A stretch of 64,000 nucleotides of DNA from positions 189,002-253,001 of the forward strand of contig NZ_LMUK01000043.1 of assembly GCF_009766005.1 (NCBI RefSeq). Reading direction: 5' to 3'. The notes under the pieces are model-generated. The model was not told the origin of the DNA and did not search any database. It was given only the letters and a program-made list of their open reading frames with translations. Numbering within the stretch: the first letter of the stretch is position 1; each line of letters begins with the position of its first letter. Origin of the DNA: Bradyrhizobium sp. S69 (lineage in GTDB: Bacteria > Pseudomonadota > Alphaproteobacteria > Rhizobiales > Xanthobacteraceae). Below, piece after piece: positions 34,604-42,642 of the stretch. The position numbers and the translations under genes are program-made.

Positions 34604-34927
34604 CGGTGTTTCTCCGTATTGGCCGCCAACACATTGGCAGCGAAATCGAGTTGGCAGCGAAATCGAACGCCCTGCCCGAAGCCCGCGCCTTGGCGGTCCG
34701 GACAGGAGGAAGCCTAGAGCATTTCCGGTTCTGATGGAATCAGAACCGGGCTCTAGATTCTTGTTTTGACGCGTTTTCTTGACGCGAACCGGTACCCACG
34801 GAGCCTGTCATCGGGCGCGCGTTCGCGCGACCCGTTGGCTCGAAAACGCTCTAGCATAAATGTGGCGCGGAGCGAGCCCGCGCAAGGCGCCGCGGCCCGC
34901 CGATGAGGCGCATTTGATCAAGCCGAT
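34604..34927. other. Gap holding a family C dispersed repeat
   Basis: The gap upstream of msrA and downstream of the GH16 gene carries the repeat at 34716-34856. I see nothing else in it. Confidence 0.6.
34716..34856. repeat. Dispersed repeat, family C (GAGCATTTCCGG...GAAAACGCTC), copy 1
   Basis: It contains a perfect 11-bp stem, CCGGTTCTGAT-gga-ATCAGAACCGG, then TTTTGACGCGTTTTCTTGAC and GCGAACCGGTACCCAC, and ends CTCGAAAACGCTCTAG. A second copy at 39489-39597 shares the order of blocks. Confidence 0.75.
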
Positions 34928-37900
34928 TCAATGAATGATAAAATGCCCGATATGCGTCTCGGCGATGCCGCCGGCATGCCCAAGGCTCGTATGATCGAAC
35001 CCGCTCGCATCATCGAACCATGGATGATTTGATGGAGCCGAGTTTGCTGTCGCCATCAGGCTCGTGGGTTGCGGTTGCAAACCATGTCCGTCGATCGCCG
35101 AATATGCCGGAGCGCCGCTGCCGGCGGCCGTGTGCGGCTGGAAAACGAACGCATCGCCTCCCACGCCCCCGATCGATACCGGCGGGGTGGCCGGGACATT
35201 GGTTTCGCCGCCGGCCGAGGCAAAGCTGAAATTGGCCTTCGGCGGATCGATCACCATCGTGCCGCCCTGGCCGTCGCTCGAGAGATCGAACGTCGATTTT
35301 GTGTAGTTCCCGACCAGCGCGATGTGAGCCACGTGATTTTGAGCGTCGGTCACCGTCAAGGTGCCACTGGTGCTGTTGCCAGAGTAAGAGACCTTGGTTC
35401 CGGAACCGAAGCCGATATCCCGGAGGTCAATCTGGTCTGAGGCGTTCGGATTACCGTTGCCGGTGAGACCGATCAATTTGCCGGTAAAGGACATCGAGTG
35501 GTCGAGAACCAGGGTGCCGGTCGTCCCCTTGAAGGTGATCGATCCGGAATCGGCAGCCGTCAGTTCGAGCGTGGCACCGGCGTCGATCACCGCCGCCTGC
35601 GTCATCTGGCTCAACGTCAATACCATGTTGCCGCTCGCCTCGATCACGGTCGAGGGGATATCGATCACGCCGTCACCGTTCAGATCCTGATGGAAGCTGA
35701 GCTCGGCCGCCTCGATCACAACGCTGGTTCCCGATACGATGCCACCGCTCGAGACGTAATTGCCGTTGCTGTCGGTGGTCCAGATCTCGTACGACGTGGA
35801 GCCCGTCGATTGAAAGGCGACCTCGTATCCCGTTGAGGTCTGCTCGACGCCAATCGGCGTCCAGTTACCGAACTCACCGGCCACAACCGGCGCGCCCTCA
35901 TCCTGCAGTTCGGTAATGAAACTACCGTTGACGCCATTGAAATAGTAATTACCGCCGAGCTCGACCAGGCTCGTCGAGCCCGCCCGCTCGATCACCGTGG
36001 CGTTGATGCCGATCACACCGTCGCCGTTCAGGTCCTGGTGAAGGACACTCTCGGCGGTTTCGATCGCAGGGCTGGTTCCCGGCTGCACCCCGCCGTTTGA
36101 AATGTAATTGCCGTTGCTATCGGTGGTCCAGATCTCGTACGAGGTGGTGCCGGTCAGTTTGAAGGCGACTTCGTATCCGGTCGCGATCTGCACCGCACCG
36201 ATCGGCGTCCAGTTGCCAAACTCACCGGCGAAAACCGCCATGCCGCCGTATTGCAGCTCGGGCCCGGCGCCGCTGGCGATGCTTTCAAGATAATAATTGG
36301 TGCCGACTTCATCCAGACTCGTCGAACCCGCCGCTTCGATCACGACCGGCGCTGGCCCGATGATGCCGTCCAGCACATTCGAGACCGGACTGACATTGCC
36401 GGCCACATCGGTCGCGGTCGTGGTGAAATCGTGCGAACCTTCGGAGAGCGAGCCCGAATTGATGCTCCAATTGCCGTTGCCGGCGGCGACGGCGGACCCG
36501 AGGAGTTGCGTCCCCTGGTAAAGCCGGACGCTGCTACCGGCCTCCGCGGTGCCGGTGACGATCACCGAGGTCGAAGATGCCTCAACTTCCGAAACAATGT
36601 CGGGTGCGGCAGGGGGAATGGTATCGACCGTGACGTCCAGCACCGCCGAGTGCGCACTGAGATTGCCCGCGACATCGATCGCCACGCCGGTGAAGACATG
36701 GGTGCCGTTCGCGAGGACCGCCGTCGCAAAGCTCCACGCGCCGCTGGCATTGGCGGTGGTGGTGCCGATCTCGGTCGAGCCATCGAATATCTCGACGGTA
36801 TTGCCAGCCACTGCCGTGCCGGTCAGGGTCAGTTGATCGGCGTTGGTGATGCCGTCGCCGACGATATTGCTGTCGGGCGAGAACGACGTGATCACCGGCG
36901 CGACCGGGACACCGGTGTCGATCGTGACATTCAATGGGGCCGAGACCACGCTGACCGTGCCATCGGGGTCGGTCGCCTGCGCGGTGAAAGGGTGGGTGCC
37001 GGCGGCCAACGTGCCGGTCGCAAACGACCAGGCGCCGCTGGCGTTGGCCGTCGCGGTTCCGATCAGGGTCGCAGCGTCGAACACCTGCACAACGGCGTTG
37101 GGGTCAGTCGTGCCATCCAACGTGATGTGAGTGGCATTGGTGATGCCGTCGCCGACGACATTGCTGTCCGGAGAAAAGGAAGTGATCGCGATCGCGAATG
37201 GCTTGGCCGCGTAAGCCGCGATCGAATCGATCAGCATGTCGCCGCTGACCGGCGTCGTCGCATTGGCGATGCCCGGACCATAAATGCCGAGATCCGCGAT
37301 CATGTACATCGGGCTGTGCAAGTCCGCCGGCGTTGCCGTCTGAAAGACCTCAACGCCGTCGATGTACCAGGTGATCGTGTTGGGCTCCCAATCCACCGCG
37401 TAGGTGTGGAAGCCGGTATACATGCCCGGCACGACGGTGGCGGCCTGAATCTGCGTCATCGTGCCGGTCTGATCGGTATGCACCGTCTCATAGGCGACGT
37501 TCGGAACGTTTCCGAGCGCCTCCACGACGTCGATTTCGGGAAACGTCGCCGATGTCGTGTTCACGGGCATCAGCCAGAACGCCGGCCACATGCCCGGGCC
37601 GGCGGGAAGCTCCGCACTTATCTCGAAGTAACCGTACAACTGCGATAAGGAATGATAGCTCGTGATCATTCCGGAGGTGTATTGGGCGTTGTCGATATAG
37701 GGCTGAATGGCGGCCGGGGCTGGTCCCGCATGCAAATCCAGAACACCGTTGCTGATCGTCCACGGCGTGACCGAACTCGTCGGCGCATAGTTGACGTTGA
37801 TGTTCCAATTGACCTGCTGGCCGCCGGTAATTTCGATGCCGTTAGCTGGCGCCCAGAAATAAGTCGAATCCCATGTGCCGCTGGTCCCGTTCCAGAAACT

Positions 37901-37969
37901 GAGCGTATCGAAATCATCCGAGAATATAAGCTTCGCAGTCGCTGAAATATTTTTCGGATTGATGGACAT
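34928..37969 (-). CDS. Modular secreted glycoside hydrolase family 16 protein with Ig-like and repeat domains
   Basis: A 1013-aa protein. Residues 1-250 form a GH16 beta-glucanase domain with catalytic motif EIDVVE at about 145-150 and flanking aromatic residues (PAFWLMP, TWYIDGVEVF). Three Ig-like repeats of about 95 aa follow to about 555, each with SFSPDSN..GDGITNA and SGAWSFATG-type motifs. Two near-identical repeats of about 120 aa (GEFGNWTPIG, YEIWTTDSNGNY, HQDLNGDGVI) are next, then a beta-rich domain and a Gly/His-rich tail. There is no Sec signal, so type I secretion through the C-terminus is likely. The ATG at 37969 has GAAGAGGGG upstream. Next to EPS genes, it probably cuts the polymer, as ExoK/ExsH do in Sinorhizobium. 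Confidence 0.9.
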   Translation of the reverse strand: MSINPKNISATAKLIFSDDFDTLSFWNGTSGTWDSTYFWAPANGIEITGGQQVNWNINVNYAPTSSVTPWTISNGVLDLHAGPAPAAIQPYIDNAQYTSGMITSYHSLSQLYGYFEISAELPAGPGMWPAFWLMPVNTTSATFPEIDVVEALGNVPNVAYETVHTDQTGTMTQIQAATVVPGMYTGFHTYAVDWEPNTITWYIDGVEVFQTATPADLHSPMYMIADLGIYGPGIANATTPVSGDMLIDSIAAYAAKPFAIAITSFSPDSNVVGDGITNATHITLDGTTDPNAVVQVFDAATLIGTATANASGAWSFATGTLAAGTHPFTAQATDPDGTVSVVSAPLNVTIDTGVPVAPVITSFSPDSNIVGDGITNADQLTLTGTAVAGNTVEIFDGSTEIGTTTANASGAWSFATAVLANGTHVFTGVAIDVAGNLSAHSAVLDVTVDTIPPAAPDIVSEVEASSTSVIVTGTAEAGSSVRLYQGTQLLGSAVAAGNGNWSINSGSLSEGSHDFTTTATDVAGNVSPVSNVLDGIIGPAPVVIEAAGSTSLDEVGTNYYLESIASGAGPELQYGGMAVFAGEFGNWTPIGAVQIATGYEVAFKLTGTTSYEIWTTDSNGNYISNGGVQPGTSPAIETAESVLHQDLNGDGVIGINATVIERAGSTSLVELGGNYYFNGVNGSFITELQDEGAPVVAGEFGNWTPIGVEQTSTGYEVAFQSTGSTSYEIWTTDSNGNYVSSGGIVSGTSVVIEAAELSFHQDLNGDGVIDIPSTVIEASGNMVLTLSQMTQAAVIDAGATLELTAADSGSITFKGTTGTLVLDHSMSFTGKLIGLTGNGNPNASDQIDLRDIGFGSGTKVSYSGNSTSGTLTVTDAQNHVAHIALVGNYTKSTFDLSSDGQGGTMVIDPPKANFSFASAGGETNVPATPPVSIGGVGGDAFVFQPHTAAGSGAPAYSAIDGHGLQPQPTSLMATANSAPSNHPWFDDASGFDHTSLGHAGGIAETHIGHFIIH

Positions 37970-38327
37970 CTGCACCCCTCTTCATTCAGGGCATCGATAA
38001 GGTCGCATCTCTCGCGTGGCTTAAAATCCTATCGTTGGTAGCGTCGCACCACACCACTGGCAACTAAGATATTTCGATTTTGTTTCACTTGTAACTAAGT
38101 CTGCTTGCACAAGACTTGCACTGCTCACAGAGCCAGGTGTTTCAGTGTCTCCAAATATCAATACGGTCATCAAAATTTCGGCGCTCGGCTGCGCGTAGAA
38201 GGTTACCTACGCGACTTAACGTAAACACAAGGCATTTTGCGCACGCGAAATATCAAATGGTAGCGTCGCCCGGCAGATTCAAAATTGAACATCTCTGTGT
38301 AGAGATCAACGAGTGTGCGAAGCGCAA
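37970..38327. promoter_or_regulatory. AT-richer divergent promoter region of GH16 and gmd, with 12-bp direct repeats
   Basis: The 358-bp region is clearly less GC-rich than the flanking genes. TGGTAGCGTCGC occurs at 38036-38047 and again, perfectly, at 38258-38269; its complement carries GCTACCA, close to the TACCAC motif found elsewhere in this locus. CACCACACCAC follows the first copy. No gene is visible. Confidence 0.45.
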
Positions 38328-39416
38328 ATGGCCAAATACCGTAGCAAACGACAACGTGTCGCGCTGATCACCGGTGTCACCGGGCAAGACGGCGCCTATC
38401 TCGCCGAATATTTGCTGGGCCTCGGTTACGTGGTGCACGGCATCAAGCGGCGATCGTCGTCCTTCAACACCGCACGCATCGATCATCTCTACGAAGATCG
38501 TCATACCAGCAATATGCCGCTGCAATTGCACTATGGCGACATGACGGATTCGACCAATTTGATCCGGCTGATGCAGCAGATACGCCCGACCGAGATCTAC
38601 AACCTCGCCGCCCAAAGCCACGTCGGCGTCAGTTTCGAAAGCCCGGAATACACCGCCAATGCCGACGGCATCGGCGTGCTCAGACTTTTAGAAGCGATCC
38701 GGATCCTCGGCATGGCGAAGGAGACGCGGTTCTATCAGGCCTCGACCTCGGAGCTTTACGGCCTGGTGCAGGAAGTGCCGCAGAAGGAAACCACGCCGTT
38801 TTATCCGCGCTCGCCCTATGCGGTGGCCAAACTCTACGGTTACTGGATCACGGTGAACTACCGCGAGGCCTACGGCATGTATGCCTCCAACGGCATCCTG
38901 TTCAATCATGAGAGCCCGATCCGCGGCGAGACTTTCGTGACCCGCAAGATCACGCGCAGCATCGCCCGCATCGAGACCGGGCTCGAAGAAGCGATCTATC
39001 TCGGAAACCTCTCGGCCAAGCGCGATTGGGGCCATGCCAAGGATTATGTCGAGGGCATGCACAGGATATTGCAGGCGGATGCGCCCGACGATTTCGTGCT
39101 CGCCACCGGCGAAACCCGCTCGGTGCGCGAATTCGTCGAACTTGCATTTGCCGAAGTCGGCCGCAGCATCGAGTGGCGCGGCCAAGGCGTCGAGGAGATC
39201 GGCGTCGACCGGGCCTCCGGCAAAACGCTGGTTCGGGTCGACCCGGCTTATTTCCGCCCGACCGAGGTCGATCTGTTGATCGGCGACGCCTCCAAGGCAC
39301 GCGACAAGCTCGGCTGGAAACCGAAAACGACGTTTTCGCAGCTCGTCAAGGAGATGGTCGCGGGCGATCTCGCTATCGCCCGGCGCGAGATATCGAACAG
39401 CAAGAGCCCCGCCTGA
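38328..39416 (+). CDS. gmd: GDP-mannose 4,6-dehydratase
   Basis: A 362-aa short-chain dehydratase that makes GDP-4-keto-6-deoxymannose, precursor of fucose, rhamnose and perosamine residues. It has the nucleotide site GVTGQDGAYLAEYLLGLGY, the family motif GIKRRSSSFNTARIDHLY, catalytic ASTSELYG and the YPRSPYAVAKLYGYW (Y-x-x-x-K) pair, and FNHESPIRGETFVTRKI. I use the ATG at 38328; a GTG at 38313 is possible. No fucose synthetase or 4-reductase gene is visible next to it, so the final sugar is open. First gene on the right of the EPS locus. Confidence 0.95.
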   Translation: MAKYRSKRQRVALITGVTGQDGAYLAEYLLGLGYVVHGIKRRSSSFNTARIDHLYEDRHTSNMPLQLHYGDMTDSTNLIRLMQQIRPTEIYNLAAQSHVGVSFESPEYTANADGIGVLRLLEAIRILGMAKETRFYQASTSELYGLVQEVPQKETTPFYPRSPYAVAKLYGYWITVNYREAYGMYASNGILFNHESPIRGETFVTRKITRSIARIETGLEEAIYLGNLSAKRDWGHAKDYVEGMHRILQADAPDDFVLATGETRSVREFVELAFAEVGRSIEWRGQGVEEIGVDRASGKTLVRVDPAYFRPTEVDLLIGDASKARDKLGWKPKTTFSQLVKEMVAGDLAIARREISNSKSPA

Positions 39417-39488
39417 CCCAGGCTGGCCAAGAAGCGGCGACGGACCGATGGCAGACATGGCCCCGCATGACCAACTGAATGGTTGCAG

Positions 39489-39597
39489 GCTCAAGGCCTT
39501 TTCCGTTCCGATGGAATCGGAACGGGCCTTAGACTTTATTTTGACGCGTTTTCTTCAGGCGAACCGGTGTCCACTTCGCTTGAAAACGCTCTTGAGG
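39489..39597. repeat. Dispersed repeat, family C, copy 2, reaching the ribosome site of the next gene
   Basis: CCGTTCCGAT-gga-ATCGGAACGG is the hairpin, followed by TTTTGACGCGTTTTCTTCAG, GCGAACCGGTGTCCAC and CTTGAAAACGCTCTTGAGG. The final TTGAGG lies 5 bases before the ATG at 39600. Confidence 0.72.
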
Positions 39598-39599
39598 CC

Positions 39600-41387
39600 A
39601 TGATGTTTTCGCGCAGGTTGTTTCTCGGTGCTTCTTCCGCTGCCGCATGGCTGGCTTTTGCCAGATCGGCTTCGGCTGACGAAAATGTCCAAACGGTTCT
39701 CGACCACAACTTCTTCGACCGATCTGCCGCTGCCGACCACGCCCGCGCCTTCGACGCCGCGCTGCGTTACGTCAACCACGAGGTCTTTGGCGACGCGGCC
39801 GGCCTTATGATCGAGGACGCAGCCCTCAACGGTGTCGAAGATGCCGGCTATGCCGGTTCGGGATCCTACCCCGAGGGATGGCAGTTGTTGCCGCAGCCGG
39901 TTGCTCCCGCGGGCTTTTCGGCGATCTTTACCAGGACCAGGACCAGGACCAGCAACGGCCGGTTGAGATTGCAGGGTGGTTCGGCCGGCGACTTCACCCT
40001 CGTCATGGGATCGAGCCGGCATTTCTCGATTGCAAAGGGCGATCTCTTGACCGGATCGGTCGCGATCCGTCTGGCCGATGGTGACCGAAGCAGCCTGGCA
40101 AGCCTCGGACTGCTCGTTCGCCAAAATGACCTGGACGGCACGCCGTTGAACCACGCACCGCCGGTCACACCGATCCAGCAGATCCAGACCGGCAAACCCT
40201 GGTGGGCGCAGGTGCAGACCGTCGCGGCGGAGGGTGGCTTTGCAAATCTCGCTTTGAAGATAACCACATCGGGCAAATTCGACCTGACGTTCGAAATAAA
40301 CTTCCCGCAACTGGAAAAACGACCCTGGCGATCGACATTCTGCGCCGCTTCACGAGAAGCCGATCACGTCTTGCTGTCGGCACCGGCCGACTATCTGTCC
40401 CAGACGGCGCGCTCGGTCGTGATCACGGCAGACGCGCCGCGGTTTGTGCCGATGGCTTCGCTGTGGAGCGAGTACGCTGACGCCGACAATTATATCGAAG
40501 TTCAGCTTCGCGACAGGGTTTTGGTGGCGACGGTCGTTGCCGATCACGTTCGCAACGAAATCCAGCTCGGCGTGGTGCCGCCGCTGATGCGCTTTACGGT
40601 CTGCCTGAGCGTGAGGGCGACGGGACTTGCCGCCTCGCTCAACGGCAAGCCTCCGCAATCGATCGATTGCCCGGTGCCCAAGGGACTGAAGCTCGCGCGA
40701 CTTGGCGGCGGCATCAATGGCGCATGGAACTCGACGATCGGAAGGCTCACGCTGTTCAAGGGTGTGGTTCCCGACATCGCCCTGCAGAGCCGCCGCGACC
40801 AAGTCTTCTTTGACGACTTCGACCGGCCCAACTCCCCCTCGCTGGGTCGTTCGCCGACCGGACAGACGATCGAGAAGACCGGCGGCAACGATAGCGCCAT
40901 CATGGGAAGAAAATGGGTTGTTATTCCCGGCGGGCTGGGCCTGGCCTTTGCCGCCTACGGCAAGATCGCGCTGCCCAAGGTGCCGCGCTATCTCGGAGCC
41001 GTGTTGACCTGGACCACCGGGAACTCGGGAGGGTGCGCCGGATTGCTCGCCGCGACCAACATGCCGCCGGACCCGGTTGACGCGCTGCACACCGTGGTTT
41101 GCGACGACCGGGAGATATTCCAGACGATTTCCAATACAAAGGTCGAAAAAGCCCTGGCCGAGTTCATCTACCCGATTGCGATGCGGCGGGACGGCGAAAC
41201 CCGATACGGCGTCGCCCGCATGCTGAATTCAACCGACAGCGCGGTTGTCTATGTTGGCCCGCAGGGCGATCTCGTGCGTCATGCCGATCCGACCTATGCC
41301 GCGAGAGTCGGCTCCATTGCTGTCTTCGAACATTATTGGCAGGTCTTACAGTGCCGGCCCGAATTCCTGGCGGTTGCAGCATCCTGA
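39600..41387 (+). CDS. Exported protein of unknown function, EPS locus
   Basis: A 595-aa protein with an N-terminal export signal containing twin arginines (MMFSRRLFLGASSAAAWLAF, then ARSASA). I do not recognise the family. The mature chain is rich in beta strands and appears to hold two similar halves. The second begins QVFFDDFDRPNSPSLGRSPTG near residue 400, a pattern seen in LamG/concanavalin-like carbohydrate-binding proteins. FEINFPQLEKRPWRS marks the end of the first half. A role in binding or processing the polysaccharide outside the membrane is inferred from position. The ribosome site lies in a repeat. Confidence 0.75.
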   Translation: MMFSRRLFLGASSAAAWLAFARSASADENVQTVLDHNFFDRSAAADHARAFDAALRYVNHEVFGDAAGLMIEDAALNGVEDAGYAGSGSYPEGWQLLPQPVAPAGFSAIFTRTRTRTSNGRLRLQGGSAGDFTLVMGSSRHFSIAKGDLLTGSVAIRLADGDRSSLASLGLLVRQNDLDGTPLNHAPPVTPIQQIQTGKPWWAQVQTVAAEGGFANLALKITTSGKFDLTFEINFPQLEKRPWRSTFCAASREADHVLLSAPADYLSQTARSVVITADAPRFVPMASLWSEYADADNYIEVQLRDRVLVATVVADHVRNEIQLGVVPPLMRFTVCLSVRATGLAASLNGKPPQSIDCPVPKGLKLARLGGGINGAWNSTIGRLTLFKGVVPDIALQSRRDQVFFDDFDRPNSPSLGRSPTGQTIEKTGGNDSAIMGRKWVVIPGGLGLAFAAYGKIALPKVPRYLGAVLTWTTGNSGGCAGLLAATNMPPDPVDALHTVVCDDREIFQTISNTKVEKALAEFIYPIAMRRDGETRYGVARMLNSTDSAVVYVGPQGDLVRHADPTYAARVGSIAVFEHYWQVLQCRPEFLAVAAS

Positions 41388-41447
41388 AAGACAACAAACC
41401 CGAGTTGTGCGATGATCGCGGCGACTGAGTCTCACCAGGAGCCTGTC

Positions 41448-41735
41448 ATGAAGCACGGATTGATTTTCAAACACGCTTTGATTTTCGTCATTCTCGCATT
41501 GGTCGCCAGCGAGGCGGCGATGGCGCAGGGAGTCGCCCAGTCCCCCACGACTACGGTCAACCAGCAGCGGCAGCAGACCAACTCGCTGGTAAATGGCTCG
41601 CCGACCTCTGCTGTCGCCACCAGTCCACCAAGCCCCAACGGCACGTTCGGCAGTCCGTTTACCAGTCCATTCTCCAGTCCGTTTGGAACTTCCTCGGCAG
41701 CGCCGCGCAGGGGCGGCTACGCCGGCAACAGGTAA
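41448..41735 (+). CDS. Small exported Ser/Pro/Thr-rich protein
   Basis: A 95-aa protein with a signal peptide (HALIFVILALVASEAAMA, cleaved before QGVAQ). The mature 70 residues are low complexity: NQQRQQTNSLVNG, then SPPSPNGTFGSPFTSPFSSP with repeated S-P-F units. Start at 41448 with AGGAG upstream. The function is unknown; it ends 3 bases from the convergent VanZ-like gene. Confidence 0.7.
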   Translation: MKHGLIFKHALIFVILALVASEAAMAQGVAQSPTTTVNQQRQQTNSLVNGSPTSAVATSPPSPNGTFGSPFTSPFSSPFGTSSAAPRRGGYAGNR

Positions 41736-41738
41736 CCG

Positions 41739-42086
41739 TCAATTGTTGACGCGTCTGTTTGGAAACAAGTTCATCATCGACTGCCCCAATGCGATCCCGA
41801 TGCATCCGGCCAATGCATCGATCAGGAAGTCGCTCAACCGCGCGTGGCGCGTCGGCAGCGGAATTTGAACCAGCTCGATCGCCAGGGCGAACAGCACCGC
41901 GGCCGGCAGAAGCTTTTTAAGCGAAGCGGGAAACGAGAACGGCACCGCTAGTCCGACGATCGCAAAGCACAGAAAATGCTCCGCGGTTTGCCCGAGGCCG
42001 GTAACCAGCCTTTCGTCGGCCGGAACGACCGTCAGAGCCACGACGGCAAATACGGCTGTCAGCACAGCGATCTGCGCGAGCTTCAC
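41739..42086 (-). CDS. VanZ-like small membrane protein
   Basis: A 115-aa protein with four hydrophobic helices and the VanZ-family pattern: AEHFLCFAIVGLAVPF in the second helix, AIELVQIPLPTRHARLSDFLIDALAGCIGIALG in the C-terminal half (split here by my reading). GTG start at 42086 with AAGGTG upstream. VanZ-like proteins are frequent in alphaproteobacterial EPS loci but have no defined reaction. Confidence 0.82.
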   Translation of the reverse strand: MKLAQIAVLTAVFAVVALTVVPADERLVTGLGQTAEHFLCFAIVGLAVPFSFPASLKKLLPAAVLFALAIELVQIPLPTRHARLSDFLIDALAGCIGIALGQSMMNLFPNRRVNN

Positions 42087-42642
42087 GGAACACCTTTCAT
42101 TTCATCGCCTGAAATGCATTGCCGAGATACGGCACCGGTGGATGGTTCGGTTTCACCTCGCGCGACCAAATTAGATGCAAATCCGAATATAGACATTTCC
42201 CAACCAAGCGAAACCGGAGGGCGCGATGTGGTAGCTTTATACGCACCGACGGCGGGGTCGCGCCCTGCCCTCCGCTGGCAGCAGCGCCCAAACTTACCAC
42301 CTGACTGGAACTGCTCGTCATAGCTTGCCTCGCGAGCAAGCGCCTCCTTGCCAGCAGCTTGAAGAAACAAATTACAAACTTACCACCGGCCTCGAACCGA
42401 TCGGAACGCTTGTTCACGAGGCCGCTCGCTCCGGTTGCAAGCAACTTAGAAAAAATAATCGCGAACTTACCACCTGCTTCCGATGACGGTTCCGAAAATC
42501 GCCTTCGCAAAATCGCAGCGTTTTTCAGCGGCAATTTGAAAAAACAGCCGCAAACTTACCACCGATTTCAATCGGCAACTTAGCTCGCGGCTCGCGGAGC
42601 TAACTAAGAGTTATTTAACCATACGCCTGCAAATTTCTTGAC
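42087..42642. promoter_or_regulatory. Long intergenic region upstream of wza with a degenerate 87-bp tandem repeat
   Basis: A 556-bp gap with no credible gene. An open frame on the minus strand merely reads the repeats. It contains an isolated GTGGTAG at 42228-42234 and four CTTACCACC sites (next entry). AT-rich stretches precede the wza start. It should act as the control region of the export operon. Confidence 0.6.
42289..42563 (+). repeat. Four CAAACTTACCACC sites with 86-89 bp period (degenerate tandem repeat)
   Basis: Copies at 42289-42301, 42375-42387, 42462-42474 (CGAACTTACCACC) and 42551-42563. The starts are 86, 87 and 89 bp apart. Sequence before copies 2-4 is also related: GCAGCTTGAAGAAACAAA, GCAACTTAGAAAAAATAATC and GCAATTTGAAAAAACAGC. 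The last copy ends 80 bp before the wza ATG. Confidence 0.85.

Noticed and set aside
36251..37648. 465-aa open frame on the plus strand
   Set aside because: Antisense to the GH16 gene, Arg/Gly/Asp-rich and without motifs. The GH16 frame has a clear catalytic site and repeats.
42097..42534. Open frame on the minus strand with repeated EAGGKF peptide units
   Set aside because: It simply translates the 87-bp repeat (29 codons) in reverse, has no ribosome site, and lies upstream of wza where a control region is expected.
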